Part shown: piece after piece, positions 46,642-54,931 of the stretch
How the letters are laid out: each line of letters opens with the position of its first letter
How positions within the stretch are numbered: position 1 is the first letter of the stretch
Origin: Bacillus cereus
GTDB lineage: Bacteria > Bacillota > Bacilli > Bacillales > Bacillaceae_G
Direction of reading: 5' to 3'
DNA: 64,000 nt
Assembly: GCF_025917685.1 (NCBI RefSeq)
Contig: NZ_CP089518.1
Coordinates: forward strand, 4,667,501 to 4,731,500
Program-made: the position numbers and the translations under genes
The notes under the pieces: generated by a model
Databases searched by the model: none
What the model saw: the letters and a program-made list of their open reading frames with translations, nothing else
Told to the model about the DNA's origin: nothing

Positions 46642-47436
46642 CTACCAATTCTCCCTGCACTCTTCAATCAAACACAGCAAGTACCTCTTCGTCATATCTG
46701 CCCTTCTCCACCTTGAGAGCATTCGCTTTTCTTTTGGATTATGCCGTATTCTCTCTACTTCTTTTAATAAAGGGTCCCATTCTTTCGCTGAACGTTCTAA
46801 TAAGTATTGTAATCCTCTATCTTTTGAGACAATTGTTTTATGATCCAGTGTATATAAAATACGTCCCATCGTAACGACAGCTGATTCCACCCATTCTTCT
46901 ATGAAAAATAAATATGGCTGCTTCGCTTTTTCACTCCAGTAATGTTCTACGTTGTATTTCATCGTATTTACTACATCGTCCCATCGTATTTGAAACGAAA
47001 GGTCTTCTGCTTCTCCCCCGGCAACTGTAATACCTTGATTTTTCAATGTCCACCATGTGACCGCATTAATATCCCAATGACCTATATTCGCCTTACCGTC
47101 TGCACAATACACGTACTCATTCATTTCATCATTGTATTTCCCTAAGTCAGCAAGAGGAATATACATACCATCCATTCTTTTACCTAACGTACTTTTACTA
47201 AGCTTTTTATGAAATTCTATAATTTGTTGTTTTTCAGCTTCATTTACGGAATCACTTATTACCGTAACAAAATCAACATCGCTCGTTTCTATATGAAATG
47301 CTCCTAACGCGATCGATCCGTAAATGTATACCCCGACTATTTTTTCATCCGAAAAAATTTCTTTTAACTCTACTATGTACTGATTCATTAACTGTTTTAC
47401 TTCTTCTGGTAGAGCCTGCTTTATTCCGTTCTCCAC
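46642..47436 (-). CDS. Aminoglycoside nucleotidyltransferase-like protein (ANT(3'')/(9) type)
   Basis: A 264-residue protein: an N-terminal nucleotidyltransferase domain with GSIALGAF...SDVDFV (about residues 40-57) and a C-terminal DUF4111/AadA-like helical domain (VESAVVTMGRILYTL at ~188). This layout matches streptomycin/spectinomycin adenylyltransferases, but chromosomal B. cereus relatives are not proven to give resistance. GGAGGGA lies before the ATG. It has its own terminator. Confidence 0.82.
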   Translation of the reverse strand: MENGIKQALPEEVKQLMNQYIVELKEIFSDEKIVGVYIYGSIALGAFHIETSDVDFVTVISDSVNEAEKQQIIEFHKKLSKSTLGKRMDGMYIPLADLGKYNDEMNEYVYCADGKANIGHWDINAVTWWTLKNQGITVAGGEAEDLSFQIRWDDVVNTMKYNVEHYWSEKAKQPYLFFIEEWVESAVVTMGRILYTLDHKTIVSKDRGLQYLLERSAKEWDPLLKEVERIRHNPKEKRMLSRWRRADMTKRYLLCLIEECRENW

Positions 47437-47452
47437 ATCTATCCCTCCATAT

Positions 47453-47482
47453 AAAAAGGCCTTTGCAAATTCGCAAAGGCTT
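47453..47482 (-). terminator. Terminator after yuzD
   Basis: Stem GCCTTTGC / GCAAAGGC, minus-strand T-run. Confidence 0.82.
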
Positions 47483-47488
47483 CATGCT

Positions 47489-47797
47489 TTATAAATATTT
47501 CTCGATTTCTTCGTAAACATCCTTCAAACGAGGATTTCCTTCTCCAACGATTTCACCATTTACAAGAACGACCGGATAAAATAGATCTTCCTCCACTACG
47601 CGCTCTGCGAATGCTTTTTTATCTTCATTCTCTTGTTCTTCTTGAAAATCAATATACTCGAAATTAAATTTATTTTCTTGTCCTTCATATTTACGACCAA
47701 TCGCCGCTTGTAACCATTCAAACGTTTCTGTTGAAGATGGCATTCCAACGCAGCTCGCACAAATTACTTTCGTCCCATACACTTGAACATTAACCAT
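47489..47797 (-). CDS. yuzD: YuzD family protein (DUF1462)
   Basis: A 102-residue thioredoxin-like DUF1462 protein with ICASCVGMPSS (residues ~11-21), a CxxC redox or metal motif. Position next to the NifU-like yutI suggests a role in Fe-S or thiol chemistry (inference). I start at the ATG at 47797 after GGGGGAG; 21 upstream codons are dropped. Confidence 0.86.
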   Translation of the reverse strand: MVNVQVYGTKVICASCVGMPSSTETFEWLQAAIGRKYEGQENKFNFEYIDFQEEQENEDKKAFAERVVEEDLFYPVVLVNGEIVGEGNPRLKDVYEEIEKYL

Positions 47798-48003
47798 TTC
47801 TTCTCCCCCACTTCTTGTTTCAACAGCATATTCAGATGTCTTAGTACATAAGCACATCATTTTACAAACTTATTCCATACCCCTATACTGAAAAAACACG
47901 TTGTACACACGATACAATATTTCGACAATAAAACAAGAAGAGAAAAAATAGATTTTCCCCTCTATCTTGATTATAATAAAACTGATGAAAGGAGTCGATA
48001 AAA

Positions 48004-48240
48004 ATGGAAAACCCACATATGCAAGAACAAGTATTAGAAGTATTAGATAAATTACGTCCATTCTTACTTCGCGATGGCGGAGACGTTGAATTAGTAGACA
48101 TTGAAGAAGGTATCGTAAAACTACGCCTTATGGGTGCATGCGGAAGCTGCCCAAGTTCTACAATCACACTAAAAGCTGGTATCGAACGCGCGTTACTTGA
48201 AGAAGTACCAGGCGTTATTGAAGTAGAACAAGTATTTTAA
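48004..48240 (+). CDS. yutI: NifU-type Fe-S scaffold YutI
   Basis: A 78-residue NifU C-terminal-domain protein with the cluster-binding motif [11 protein letters not shown] (about residues 42-52). It holds and hands over Fe-S clusters. It fits functionally with yutM and lipA in this window. AAAGGAG precedes the ATG. Confidence 0.93.
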   Translation: MENPHMQEQVLEVLDKLRPFLLRDGGDVELVDIEEGIVKLRLMGACGSCPSSTITLKAGIERALLEEVPGVIEVEQVF

Positions 48241-48391
48241 TTAAAAGCGGAAGCGGCTCGTTCAAAATGTGAGGGGGATGGAGCTTCTGACATAGAGGCG
48301 CTTTTTGCCTCGGCGGAAGAAGCGAAGCCACCGAACATTTTAGCCGCTGGAGCTAGATATTAATTAAAAGCGGAAGCGGCTCGTTCAGAAT
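48241..48391. repeat. Structured dispersed-type repeat with 28-bp direct repeats
   Basis: Two near-identical 28-base units (27 of 28 matching; TTAAAAGCGGAAGCGGCTCG core) at 48241-48268 and 48364-48391. Between them, AGCGGCT...AAAATGT pairs with ACATTTT AGCCGCT (48340-48350 region) and an inner GGCGC/GCC hairpin. G+C rich against the surroundings. It looks like another B. cereus group repeat family (bcr type), class not assigned. Confidence 0.7.
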
Positions 48392-48399
48392 CGCTTGCT

Positions 48400-48430
48400 A
48401 AAAAGAGACCCAAATGGGTCTCTTTTTTTA
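48400..48430 (+). terminator. Terminator after yutI region
   Basis: Stem AAAAGAGACCC with complement, then seven T. Confidence 0.9.
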
Positions 48431-48510
48431 TTCACATAACTATTCCGCTTTAACATCATAAAACAAAATTGGAAATCCTTCTCAAAAAATGCGATAATTG
48501 ATACTATATA

Positions 48511-48523
48511 GTGAATCGTTCAC
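48511..48523 (+). promoter_or_regulatory. Operator-like dyad GTGAATCGTTCAC
   Basis: A perfect dyad (GTGAA-TCG-TTCAC) right after a TACTATAT stretch that could be a -10, 33 bases before the next start codon. TetR-type repressors bind such sites; no regulator is nearby. Confidence 0.4.
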
Positions 48524-48556
48524 ACATATAAATTAAAAAACATAGGGGGACGACAC

Positions 48557-48772
48557 ATGCCAAAAATGGGAAACACTTTTTTAACAATTCAAGAACTAGA
48601 AAAGAAAAAAGAGTATTTATTAGAACTTTCATCCGTTATACCAACATGGAATGCGAGCTATCAATTTTTATTTAAAGAAATCCAACAAGAATTATTGAGT
48701 AAAGTAAATGAGAAAATCGAAAAACATCAACTCATTTTACATATATGTGCAGATCAACAGGTAGGGGCATAA
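48557..48772 (+). CDS. Small hypothetical protein
   Basis: A 71-residue, mostly helical protein (charged helix LEKKKEYLLELSS; second helix EIQQELLSKVNEKIEKH). The family is not recognised. AGGGGGA lies 6-7 bases before the ATG and a terminator follows, so it is a real monocistronic gene. It lies between yutI and yutH. Confidence 0.7.
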   Translation: MPKMGNTFLTIQELEKKKEYLLELSSVIPTWNASYQFLFKEIQQELLSKVNEKIEKHQLILHICADQQVGA

Positions 48773-48793
48773 TGTATTACATACAATTGTGGT

Positions 48794-48826
48794 ATAAAAA
48801 AGAGACCTCAATCGGTCTCTTTTTTA
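48794..48826. terminator. Bidirectional terminator before yutH
   Basis: Stem AAAAAAGAGACC with complement; T-runs on both strands. Confidence 0.9.
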
Positions 48827-48831
48827 TACTT

Positions 48832-49833
48832 TTATGATAGCCAATCTAATTTTCTAATCCCAAGCTTATCAACTGGTAAACGAAGTGACCCGTAAAAATG
48901 CTTCATAAATTGCTCGGAGCGGTTCACATCGTGTAAAATGGCTTCTAAGCGATCTCTATATATGCTTTTTTGTTCTTCGTTTCCTGTTTGATAATATCGT
49001 TCAACCGTTTCAAAGTACTGGAGTGGGAACAGAATCCTTGCAAATAATAAGCGCCAACCAAATGAGGATAGCGAATAATTACGTTCATAATCTGTAATGA
49101 ATTGAACTACCGTTTGCTCCCAGTCGTTCTTTTTTTCTGTCATCATATGGCGAATACATTCTGCTATATCCCGACTTGGGTGGTCATATACCCAATCAAA
49201 AGGAAGTTTTAAGCGCTTCGTTTGATGCCATAATAAAGGTGTAAATCGTTCTTGGCAAATTGTTGCCGCGTCAGTTATTTGCGGTGTATCGTCCATTTCT
49301 GTATCGACAACATATTGAATTGCATTTTCTGCAACTCCTAAGTAATACGGGAAGGATTCAATAAACAATTGATCGAATACGTCTGAAGGATGGTTCATCA
49401 CTTGCGATTGCCAAAACTTTTCTAATTGATCGAGCCTTTTTTCCCATAATGCTTTCCATTCACCAATGCGGCTTAATTGCTCAACTTCTTCTGGAAAGAA
49501 TGCACCACGTTTATGGAATATAGAAAGCTCACTTCCTAATGATGTAGCATGTCGCTCTAACATACGCATACCTTTTAATAAGCAATAATTTTTTTCTTCT
49601 ATCTCACTTACATAGTAGCCGTGTATAGTTGGAACGAAAGTCGCAACAGTTATATCCCCTTGCTGGTTCATATAATCACTGAGCTTTTTCATCTCTACAA
49701 GTACTTCTTCCTCCATTTCTCCAATTGGAACAAGTACATAAATTTTGTTGCGAATCCAAAAGCTTTTATAGGGGCCAAGGGGGATTAATTCTTTAACATG
49801 CATGTGATAATGCTCATAAATATGCTGAATCAT
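48832..49833 (-). CDS. yutH: Spore coat-associated protein YutH (CotS-like kinase fold)
   Basis: A 333-residue member of the CotS/YutH family, with an aminoglycoside-phosphotransferase-like fold but without a clear HxD...DFD catalytic set (LPFDWVYDHPSRDIAECIRHM is the comparable region, about residues 225-245). In B. subtilis YutH is deposited in the spore coat. I start at the ATG at 49833, 8 bases after AGGTGG. Confidence 0.87.
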   Translation of the reverse strand: MIQHIYEHYHMHVKELIPLGPYKSFWIRNKIYVLVPIGEMEEEVLVEMKKLSDYMNQQGDITVATFVPTIHGYYVSEIEEKNYCLLKGMRMLERHATSLGSELSIFHKRGAFFPEEVEQLSRIGEWKALWEKRLDQLEKFWQSQVMNHPSDVFDQLFIESFPYYLGVAENAIQYVVDTEMDDTPQITDAATICQERFTPLLWHQTKRLKLPFDWVYDHPSRDIAECIRHMMTEKKNDWEQTVVQFITDYERNYSLSSFGWRLLFARILFPLQYFETVERYYQTGNEEQKSIYRDRLEAILHDVNRSEQFMKHFYGSLRLPVDKLGIRKLDWLS

Positions 49834-49953
49834 CGCAGTCGCCACCTATGGTTTTTCTTTATATATATGAGCTTGTGCTCGCCTTTCATTCCTATGCACA
49901 TGATAAAGCAACGAAACGTATACAAATACTAAAAAGAAAAAAAGGTGATAAAC

Positions 49954-50445
49954 ATGAAAGAATCAAATCAACTACAAGAAAGAGCATTACAACTATTACA
50001 AGAACGCGGTGTAACAATTGACGATATTGCTGAACTTGTTCATTTTCTTCAAAAGAAATACCATGCAAATTTAGAGATGTCAGAATGTCGCTATAACGTT
50101 GAGCGTGTACTATCAAAACGCGAAGTACAAAACGCACTTATTACAGGCATTGAACTTGATGTCCTTGCTGAAAAGGGAATGTTAAGTCAACCGTTACAAG
50201 ATATCGTAAAACGCGATGAAGGACTATATGGAATCGATGAAGTTATCGCACTTTCTATCGTTAACGTGTACGGTTCTATCGGTTTCACGAACTTTGGATA
50301 TATCGATAAATTAAAACCGGGTATTTTAGAATACTTAAATGATAAATCATCTGGAAAGGTGCATACCTTCCTTGATGATATCGTTGGCGGAATTGCTGCC
50401 GCTGCTTCAAGTCGTTTAGCGCACCGTGCTGAGCATTCGGAATAA
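49954..50445 (+). CDS. yutG: Phosphatidylglycerophosphatase A-like protein YutG
   Basis: A 163-residue PgpA/YutG family protein. The family motif YGIDEVIALSIVNVYGSIGF (about residues 85-104) and DDIVGGIAAA (about residue 142) are visible. Unlike enterobacterial PgpA it has little hydrophobic length. It may act on phosphatidylglycerophosphate, but this branch is not well proven. I start at the ATG at 49954 after AAAGGTG. The stop codon overlaps the left flank of a bcr1 copy. Confidence 0.88.
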   Translation: MKESNQLQERALQLLQERGVTIDDIAELVHFLQKKYHANLEMSECRYNVERVLSKREVQNALITGIELDVLAEKGMLSQPLQDIVKRDEGLYGIDEVIALSIVNVYGSIGFTNFGYIDKLKPGILEYLNDKSSGKVHTFLDDIVGGIAAAASSRLAHRAEHSE

Positions 50446-50600
50446 AGTGAAACTTTAATCAGTGGGGATTTTGTCCATTCCCCACTGATTATTAGCCTTC
50501 ACCAATCGGGCTTTTACGGGCAGTTATCTCCCGCCTAACTGACTCGCATCCGCCGAATTTTGAGGTGGGAGTCTTACTGCCCGCAAATAGCGGGATAAAG
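50442..50600 (+). repeat. bcr1 repeat, full length (159 bp with flanks)
   Basis: ATAAA at 50442-50446 and at 50596-50600. A 12-bp perfect hairpin (AATCAGTGGGGA), CACCAATCGGGC, GGGCAGT/ACTGCCC, CTCCCGCCT/AGGTGGGAG and CCCGC/GCGGG stems. The left ATAAA includes the yutG stop codon TAA. Confidence 0.93.
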
Positions 50601-50606
50601 TGTCTA

Positions 50607-50635
50607 GGCCGTCAGTTTTATACTGACGGCCTTTC
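50607..50635 (-). terminator. Hairpin at the end of the GNAT gene
   Basis: GGCCGTCAG / CTGACGGCC with a 7-base loop; includes the GNAT stop codon. The T-run is poor, so termination may be partial. Confidence 0.55.
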
Positions 50636-51097
50636 GTATTCCATAAGCATAAACTCTCTTCCACGGCTCAAAAAAACAGGTCCTACTTGAAATCCAATGT
50701 TTTTATATAACCTAATTGCTCTTTTATTAAATGTCGCTACACTTAGTCGAAACATTTTTGAATTTAATTCCTCAGCAGCAAATGCAATTCCCGCTTGAAA
50801 AAATATTTCCCCCATCCCTTTCCCTGTTAAATCCGGCTTCATTCCAAGCCCGATATCTACTACATTTTCTCCCCTATATAAATTAGCATCTCTTCCGCCC
50901 GGAACTTGCGCATTTTCTCCAAAACAAAAATAGCCGATGAATTCTCCCTTCTCATCACAACAACCGTAATACGTCCCATCTAATAGCTCTTCTATTACTT
51001 CAACCTCTCCTGAAAAACTATATAAATTGTACGGTTCCTCATACGTCCACATATTTATCTCATTCGCTTCTTCTTCTGTTAACTTATGTATTTCCAT
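50618..51097 (-). CDS. GNAT family N-acetyltransferase
   Basis: A 159-residue GNAT acetyltransferase. Acetyl-CoA binding motif A is visible as VDIGLGMKPDLTGKGMGEIF (about residues 81-100), then RLYKNIGFQVG (about 132). The substrate is unknown. Its last codons form a hairpin. It is not part of the conserved yut order. Confidence 0.88.
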   Translation of the reverse strand: MEIHKLTEEEANEINMWTYEEPYNLYSFSGEVEVIEELLDGTYYGCCDEKGEFIGYFCFGENAQVPGGRDANLYRGENVVDIGLGMKPDLTGKGMGEIFFQAGIAFAAEELNSKMFRLSVATFNKRAIRLYKNIGFQVGPVFLSRGREFMLMEYERPSV

Positions 51098-51517
51098 TCC
51101 TCTCGCTCCTCATCAAATATTCTATATATATTTACTCATTCATTTTCAACACTCAATTTCCCTCTAATTACAATATGCATAATTGCATACGCACACCCAT
51201 TTAAAAAATGTTAAGCTTTATTTGAATCGCTGTTGTTACACTTCTTGATTAAGAAAGACCGTTAACCGGAAAATTAACGTCTTATCAAATTCAAGCAATT
51301 GGCACATTTTGTCATCATCAAAGACACTCAAAAGAGTGTCTTTTTTTCTATAAATGAGCAGGACCTGCTCATTTATAAAATAAATACATAAATTAATATA
51401 ACTCTTTAAACGCATTATTCCCTTTCTATACGCTAGGGTGTTCGTTACGACAGATTCGGATAATAAAAAGCACTCCAGCCAGAGTGCTTTTTACTTTCAA
51501 ACAAGGAGGTTACATAT
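51098..51517. other. Gene-free stretch with three hairpins
   Basis: Contains CGTTAA/TTAACG (about 51262-51282), a terminator-like AAAGACACTC/GAGTGTCTTT plus T-run (51320-51347), a 29-base near-perfect palindrome (TATAAATGAGCAGG, central A, complement; 51349-51377), and a second terminator-like AAAAAGCACTC/GAGTGCTTTTT (51465-51492). Two plus-strand terminators without genes before them suggest one or two small RNAs; promoters are not clear. Confidence 0.4.
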
Positions 51518-51604
51518 ATGGATAGTACTCTTGTATTTAACTTCGGCATTGGTATTGTCATCATTTTATTCGTCTTCTTTGTTCTTTGTATGAGCGGAGT
51601 ATAG
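51518..51604 (+). CDS. 28-residue small membrane peptide
   Basis: ATG at 51518 sits 6-7 bases after a perfect AAGGAGG and opens a 28-codon frame: MDSTLVFNFGIGIVII, then LFVFFVLCMSGV. Residues ~5-25 form one membrane helix. Such peptides often assist membrane complexes. The family is not recognised. The ribosome binding site and helix make it credible despite its length. Confidence 0.65.
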   Translation: MDSTLVFNFGIGIVIILFVFFVLCMSGV

Positions 51605-51611
51605 CAATCTT

Positions 51612-52600
51612 TTATGCTGATAACTCCTTTAAAGTATCACTTAATTTGAACTTTCTTAATTGTAATGAAGCAATCATTGCTGCCCCTGATCCAAGTATCA
51701 CACTAGCTAGGGCCAATATGAAAACTTGATTATACGGAATAATAATAACCGTTAACTCTAAGCTTGATAACACAATATAACTAAACAAAATCCCACCAAA
51801 AATGCCAATACAACCAGCTATCGCTCCAAGTAAAGTTCCCTCTAATAAAACAATCCGTCTCATTTGCTTCGGGATAGCCCCTACCGCACGAATCATACTA
51901 ATTTCAGCACGTCTTTCATGTAAGCTTGCGACAATCGCATTCATTAATCCTATACCAGAAATAATGAAAACAATTACAACTAACAAGCGAATTAACATCA
52001 TCATTTGCGATAATAACTGCTCTTGTTCTTTCAATAAATCATAACTGTTTATAACTTCTACATTCTCTTTATTATTTGTAACTTGTTTTACTTGCTTCTT
52101 AATCGCTTCAAATGATTGATTAGAATTAGTCATAATTTGAATTGCTTCATATCCTTGTACGTGAAACTTATCGCGAGCCCATTGTTCATTTACAAAAATA
52201 TCTAACCCTCTTAACCTTAATCCTTGCTCAATAATCGAAACAACTTTAATTGTTTGTTTTTCTTTCCCTTTTCCTTGTACGTCAATCGTATCATGCAACT
52301 GAAGCCCTAAATTTTTAGCCGTTTCCTTCGTAACGACTCCCTCACCATCTTGTAATGGCTTATTTAAACTTTGTCCTGCAATCACTTTCGCCTTTGTTAT
52401 TTTTTGATACGCGACAATATCATTCCCCACAACTTCCATCAAATCAGGTTCAAAATTATTTTTCCTCGCATATTCATACCATTCTTGATTCGCTTTTTTA
52501 AAATTATAATTCACAAGCCTTGCTGTAAAATCGGTAGCATTCCCTACACTCGCCTCTACACCGTCAATTTCTCTAACCTTTCCATTTCAATAATATTCAT
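51612..52600 (-). pseudogene. FtsX/MacB-type ABC transporter permease, 5'-deleted and frameshifted
   Basis: The open frame 52514-51612 (300 codons) encodes the end of a periplasmic MacB domain and the three C-terminal helices of an FtsX permease (MRRIVLLEGTLLGAIAGCIG; C-terminus LRKFKLSDTLKELSA). The same frame continues upstream without a start to 52577 (VREIDGVEASVGNATDFTAR). A possible ATG at 52600 is in another frame, one base out (MNIIEME then shift). The first transmembrane helix is missing and no ATPase gene is adjacent. Confidence 0.8.
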
Positions 52601-52713
52601 CCCGATATCCCCTTCTCTCTCTATTTACCAATCTATATATTCTATTCAGAATGCAAAATTCCTACTTTTTTGTATTTTTTTGTAACATGCTAATATTTCT
52701 CATGTCAGAAAAA

Positions 52714-52748
52714 TTGACTCGCGCAAAAAAAGTAACCATAATAGTTAC
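52714..52748 (+). promoter_or_regulatory. Promoter with operator over the -10 element
   Basis: TTGACT (52714-52719), 17 bases, CATAAT (52737-52742). The dyad GTAAC - CATAATA - GTTAC (52732-52748) is centred on the -10. This is a repressor site layout common for HxlR/MarR-controlled quinone or flavin reductases. Confidence 0.6.
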
Positions 52749-52796
52749 ACGAATACATAAAAGTTATTCACATATCCACAAATAGGAGGAAGAACA

Positions 52797-53378
52797 ATGA
52801 AACATGTAATCGTTTATGCACACCCAAATACAGAAAGCTTCAACCATGCGATTTTAGAAACGGTAAAAAGTGAATTAGAAGGAAAAGGTCATGAAGTACG
52901 CGTTCGCGATCTATACGAATTAAACTTCAATCCAGTATTAGGCGCTTCTGATTTCATCTCATTTTCTCAAGGAAACACACCAGAAGATATTAAAGAAGAG
53001 CAAGAGCATATCTCTTGGGCTGATAGCATTACATTCATTTACCCAGTTTGGTGGGCAGGACTTCCTGCTATTTTAAAGGGATACGTTGACCGTGTATTTA
53101 GCCACGGCTTTGCTTATGCTTACGGTGAGAATGGCATTGAAAAGTTATTAAGCGGCAAAAAAGGATTATTATTATCTACAATGGGAAATACGAAAGAAGC
53201 ATACACCGCAGGCGGTATGTTTGACGCAATGAAGAAAACAGCGGATGTTGGTATTTTTGAATTTACAGGAATTGAAACAATTGAGCATACATTCTATACG
53301 AGTGTTCCTTCTGTGGATGATAGTGTGCGTAAACAATATCTTGAAGAAGTTAAAGACGTTGTTAATCGTGCGTTTTAA
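52797..53378 (+). CDS. NAD(P)H-dependent oxidoreductase (flavodoxin-2 fold)
   Basis: A 193-residue flavodoxin-like FMN/FAD reductase of the NQO/MdaB group. VYAHPNTESFNHAI (residues ~5-18) is the phosphate-binding loop; FIYPVWWAGLPAILKGYVDR (about 82-101) is the family signature. It probably reduces quinones by two electrons. AGGAGGAA precedes the ATG. The operator upstream suggests induction by electrophiles. Confidence 0.9.
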   Translation: MKHVIVYAHPNTESFNHAILETVKSELEGKGHEVRVRDLYELNFNPVLGASDFISFSQGNTPEDIKEEQEHISWADSITFIYPVWWAGLPAILKGYVDRVFSHGFAYAYGENGIEKLLSGKKGLLLSTMGNTKEAYTAGGMFDAMKKTADVGIFEFTGIETIEHTFYTSVPSVDDSVRKQYLEEVKDVVNRAF

Positions 53379-53413
53379 TAAAAAAACTCTGGTTATAACA
53401 ACCGGAGTTTTTT
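53379..53413. terminator. Bidirectional terminator
   Basis: AACTCTGGTT / AACCGGAGTT with one G-T pair; T-runs on both strands. Confidence 0.82.
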
Positions 53414-53943
53414 TATTTCATCATCAATTTTGGAATATATCTTTGAAGCATACTTTCTAATTCATTCATATCTTCCTGTCTAATAAGTAAATTTACATTG
53501 TCATTCATTTTTTCTCGCCCGCGATATAAAAATATATTTTCTTTTGGATTTTCCCATGTTGATGTTTTATAGCCTTTTAATTCTTCATATGAATAAAAGT
53601 TCAATCCGTCTATTACACCTTTTTCATATATTTGTACACTTTTAATCAGATGGATAGCTATTAAAGTCATAAAACAGCTTGCTACAGCATAACTACCTGA
53701 CTGAATGAGAAACTGTTCAAATGTACCAATATCACCACTTACGTATTGAGCATATATATACATACATTGTCCGATAAAGTACGCTGGTCCAAGTAAAACA
53801 ATCCAACGTCGTTTCACCCGAGGATATGCTGCAATAAGCTTTCCCGCGCTTTTTTTCATTTCATTTATTTTATATATCTTCCATAGAACAAAGAATAAAA
53901 CACATAATGTAAAAATAAACATAATACATGACATCCAGTACAC
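53413..53943 (-). CDS. Membrane protein with C-terminal PH-like (DUF5673-type) domain
   Basis: A 176-residue protein: helices at residues ~3-24, ~47-68 and ~82-102, then a soluble domain with IYEKGVIDGLNFYSYEELKG (about residues 105-124), typical of DUF5673-like PH-fold domains. The function is unknown. The start is set at the ATG at 53943. Confidence 0.68.
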   Translation of the reverse strand: MYWMSCIMFIFTLCVLFFVLWKIYKINEMKKSAGKLIAAYPRVKRRWIVLLGPAYFIGQCMYIYAQYVSGDIGTFEQFLIQSGSYAVASCFMTLIAIHLIKSVQIYEKGVIDGLNFYSYEELKGYKTSTWENPKENIFLYRGREKMNDNVNLLIRQEDMNELESMLQRYIPKLMMK

Positions 53944-54023
53944 TCTTATTTCCTCCCCTTCACATCATTACATATAAATTTTACATTTTATATCCCTATA
54001 GTACATATGCAATTGTGCATAAA

Positions 54024-54057
54024 AAAACAGGTAACCTCTTCCGGTTACCTGTTTTTC
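54024..54057 (-). terminator. Terminator after yutF
   Basis: Stem AAAAACAGGTAACC with perfect complement and a 6-base loop. Confidence 0.9.
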
Positions 54058-54058
54058 A

Positions 54059-54823
54059 TTACATCTTCTCAATCCACTCCGTCAAGTTATGCACAACTTG
54101 CGTCGGTTGTACTTCATATTCTGTTAACTTCTCCACAGTTGTTACTCCAGTGTGGACAATAAGGGTATGCATACCAGCATTTATCCCCGCTAAAATATCT
54201 GTATCGTAGTTATCCCCAACCATTAATGCTTCTTCTTTTTCTATGCCAAGCACTTTTAACGCTTGTTCCATAATGATTGATTCTGGTTTTCCGATAAAGA
54301 TTGGATCCACACCTGTTGATACTGCTACAACTGATGTTAATGAACCGTTACCTGGTAATAATCCGCGCTCAGTCGGAATGGCAATGTCCCCATTTGTGGA
54401 AATAAACGTTGCACCGTTACGCACAGCAAGGCAAGCTTTTGCTAATTTTTCATATGTGATATCACGATCTAAACCAACAACAACGAAATCAGGATTTTCA
54501 TCCACAAGTTCAAAGCCTTTTTCCACAAGTGCAGCGTGTAAGCCCTCTTCACCAATCATATATACAGTTGCATCTTGTTTACGCTCATAAATAAAGTTCG
54601 CTGTAGCCATACTCGTTGTGAATACTTGCTCTGCTTTCGCTGGAATATCGAAACGAACGAGTTTTTCTGCAACTTGTTCTGGTTTACGAGTTGAGTTATT
54701 CGTAACGAATAAATACGGAATGCCGCGCTCTCCTAATGCTTTCACGAAGTCGCTTGCTTCTTCAATTTGTTCTTCACCACGATACATTGTACCGTCTAAG
54801 TCAATTAAATAACCTTTATACAT
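54059..54823 (-). CDS. yutF: HAD-family phosphatase YutF (NagD type)
   Basis: A 254-residue HAD phosphatase of the NagD/4-nitrophenylphosphatase subgroup. Motif I is YLIDLDGTMY (residues ~5-14), motif II FVTNNST, motif III a conserved Lys (FIGKPE), and motif IV GDNYDTDI. All catalytic residues are present. Probably dephosphorylates small sugar phosphates or nucleotides. It keeps the yutE-yutF-yutG order. Confidence 0.93.
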   Translation of the reverse strand: MYKGYLIDLDGTMYRGEEQIEEASDFVKALGERGIPYLFVTNNSTRKPEQVAEKLVRFDIPAKAEQVFTTSMATANFIYERKQDATVYMIGEEGLHAALVEKGFELVDENPDFVVVGLDRDITYEKLAKACLAVRNGATFISTNGDIAIPTERGLLPGNGSLTSVVAVSTGVDPIFIGKPESIIMEQALKVLGIEKEEALMVGDNYDTDILAGINAGMHTLIVHTGVTTVEKLTEYEVQPTQVVHNLTEWIEKM

Positions 54824-54894
54824 CGATTATGTCTCCCCTTCTCTGCTGACGTTCTCATCTATCATACCACTCTTATATTACCCCCTTTTTCCAA

Positions 54895-54922
54895 AGAAAA
54901 AAACGCTTTACACTAAAGCGTC
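54895..54922 (-). terminator. Terminator after SufR-like gene
   Basis: Stem ACGCTTTA / TAAAGCGT, minus-strand run of six T. Confidence 0.82.
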
Positions 54923-54931
54923 CCATAACGT

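Noticed and set aside
46642..47436. Calling the nucleotidyltransferase a streptomycin/spectinomycin resistance gene
   Set aside because: The domain layout fits, but resistance cannot be inferred from motifs alone; left as ANT-like.
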